Assembly (NCBI RefSeq): GCF_900109925.1 | Contig: NZ_FOBW01000006.1 | Location: 183,817-247,816 of the forward strand | Origin: Mesobacillus persicus | GTDB lineage: Bacteria; Bacillota; Bacilli; Bacillales; Cytobacillaceae | DNA: 64,000 nt | Direction of reading: 5' to 3' | Shown: piece by piece, positions 63,770 through 64,000 of the stretch | How the letters are laid out: each line of letters begins with the position of its first letter | Numbering within the stretch: position 1 is the stretch's first letter | Notes under the pieces: model-generated | Told to the model about the DNA's origin: nothing | The model's database searches: none | The model's input: only the letters and a program-made list of their open reading frames with translations | Program-made: the position numbers and the translations under genes

Positions 63770-64000
63770 TCCTTCCTCCTTGCCAAAAGTTTATTCTAAT
63801 TCGTACTGTAATTGAAAAATATCAATTAAAACATATGGTGAGCTATTTATGCACAATAGCGGGTGTTTCCAGAAGTGGTTATTATAATTATTTCTCAGAG
63901 GAATCACAGAAAAAAAGAAAACAAAAAGAGGAAAAGGATCTAGTCGTAAAAGGGATTATCTTAAAAGCCTTCCATTTCAAAAATCGGAAGAAAGGGGCAC
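63736..64000 (+). CDS. IS3-family transposase OrfB, N-terminal part (runs off the window)
   Basis: The -1 frame is open from the slippery site to the window end (88 codons). It reads ...KFILIRTVIEKYQLKHMVSYLCTIAGVSRSGYYNYF, the HTH_21 region that precedes the DDE integrase core in IS3-family OrfB. No ribosome site of its own is evident; it is probably made by frameshift from OrfA. The catalytic DDE residues lie outside the window, so activity cannot be judged. Confidence 0.85.

Larger units (their letters stand above)
63253..64000 (+). mobile_element. IS3-family (IS150-like) insertion sequence, left part
   Basis: The left end begins with TGTACCCTATAGAGTAGACA (63253-63272), a TG-start terminal repeat. 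A hairpin follows, then orfA, and orfB in the -1 frame with a slippery A_AAA_AAG. The right end is outside the window, so the target duplication cannot be read. Confidence 0.85.

Overview
The window is a stretch of the main chromosome of an endospore-forming Bacillaceae species, probably Bacillus sensu lato or a relative such as Neobacillus or Mesobacillus. The evidence is a near-complete spoIIIAA-AH operon, spo0A, spoIVB, prli42, ahrC, bacilliredoxin and many B. subtilis 'yqj/yqi/yqh' orthologues in B. subtilis-like order. The DNA is AT-rich, with strong AGGAGG-type ribosome sites, some TTG/GTG starts and many Rho-independent hairpins. Almost every gene lies on the minus strand.

Layout. 1-2 kb: end of a CDGSH iron-sulfur protein, then an SOS-type cassette (Y-family polymerase plus YolD-like partner) behind two LexA-like boxes. 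2-13.5 kb: SDR and metallo-beta-lactamase enzymes, the old-yellow enzyme NamA, RNase Z, zwf and gnd (oxidative pentose phosphate pathway), a second Y-family polymerase, an azoreductase and an M20 peptidase. 13.5-23.3 kb: propionyl/methylmalonyl-CoA genes (carboxyltransferase, epimerase, MeaB, both mutase subunits), interrupted by prli42, an L,D-transpeptidase, an ArAE-type membrane protein and bacilliredoxin BrxB. 23.9-34.7 kb: the branched-chain keto-acid operon ptb-bcd-buk-lpdV-bkdAA-bkdAB-bkdB with its sigma-54 activator bkdR. A -24/-12 promoter and a 31-bp palindrome lie between bkdR and ptb. Together these regions form a route from Val/Ile/Leu through propionyl-CoA to succinyl-CoA. 34.8-48.5 kb: DUF2627 protein, glycerophosphodiesterase, spo0A, spoIVB, recN, ahrC, tlyA-type methyltransferase, dxs, ispA, xseB, xseA, folD, nusB, Asp23 protein. 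48.5-55.9 kb: accC, accB and spoIIIAH-AA behind a sigma-E-like promoter.

The most unusual region is 56.3-62.3 kb. B. subtilis has yqhV and efp after spoIIIAA. Here there is instead a seven-gene minus-strand operon that looks like a cytochrome c maturation System I (Ccm) set: CcmG-like thioredoxin, CcmH-like, CcmF and CcmE, plus three membrane proteins that are unnamed or only distantly CcmI-like. CcmE carries CxxxY instead of the usual HxxxY haem-binding motif. CcmA, CcmB and CcmC are not in the window. Bacilli normally use System II (ResB/ResC), so this locus is the best candidate for a poorly described system. It is followed by a rhodanese lipoprotein gene and the left end of an IS3-family element that runs off the window.

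The intergenic regions hold several dispersed repeat families: short GGGGA/TCCCC dyads, GTTGATT/AATCAAC hairpins, and longer GC-rich Bacillaceae-type repeats. No tRNA, rRNA or CRISPR was seen.
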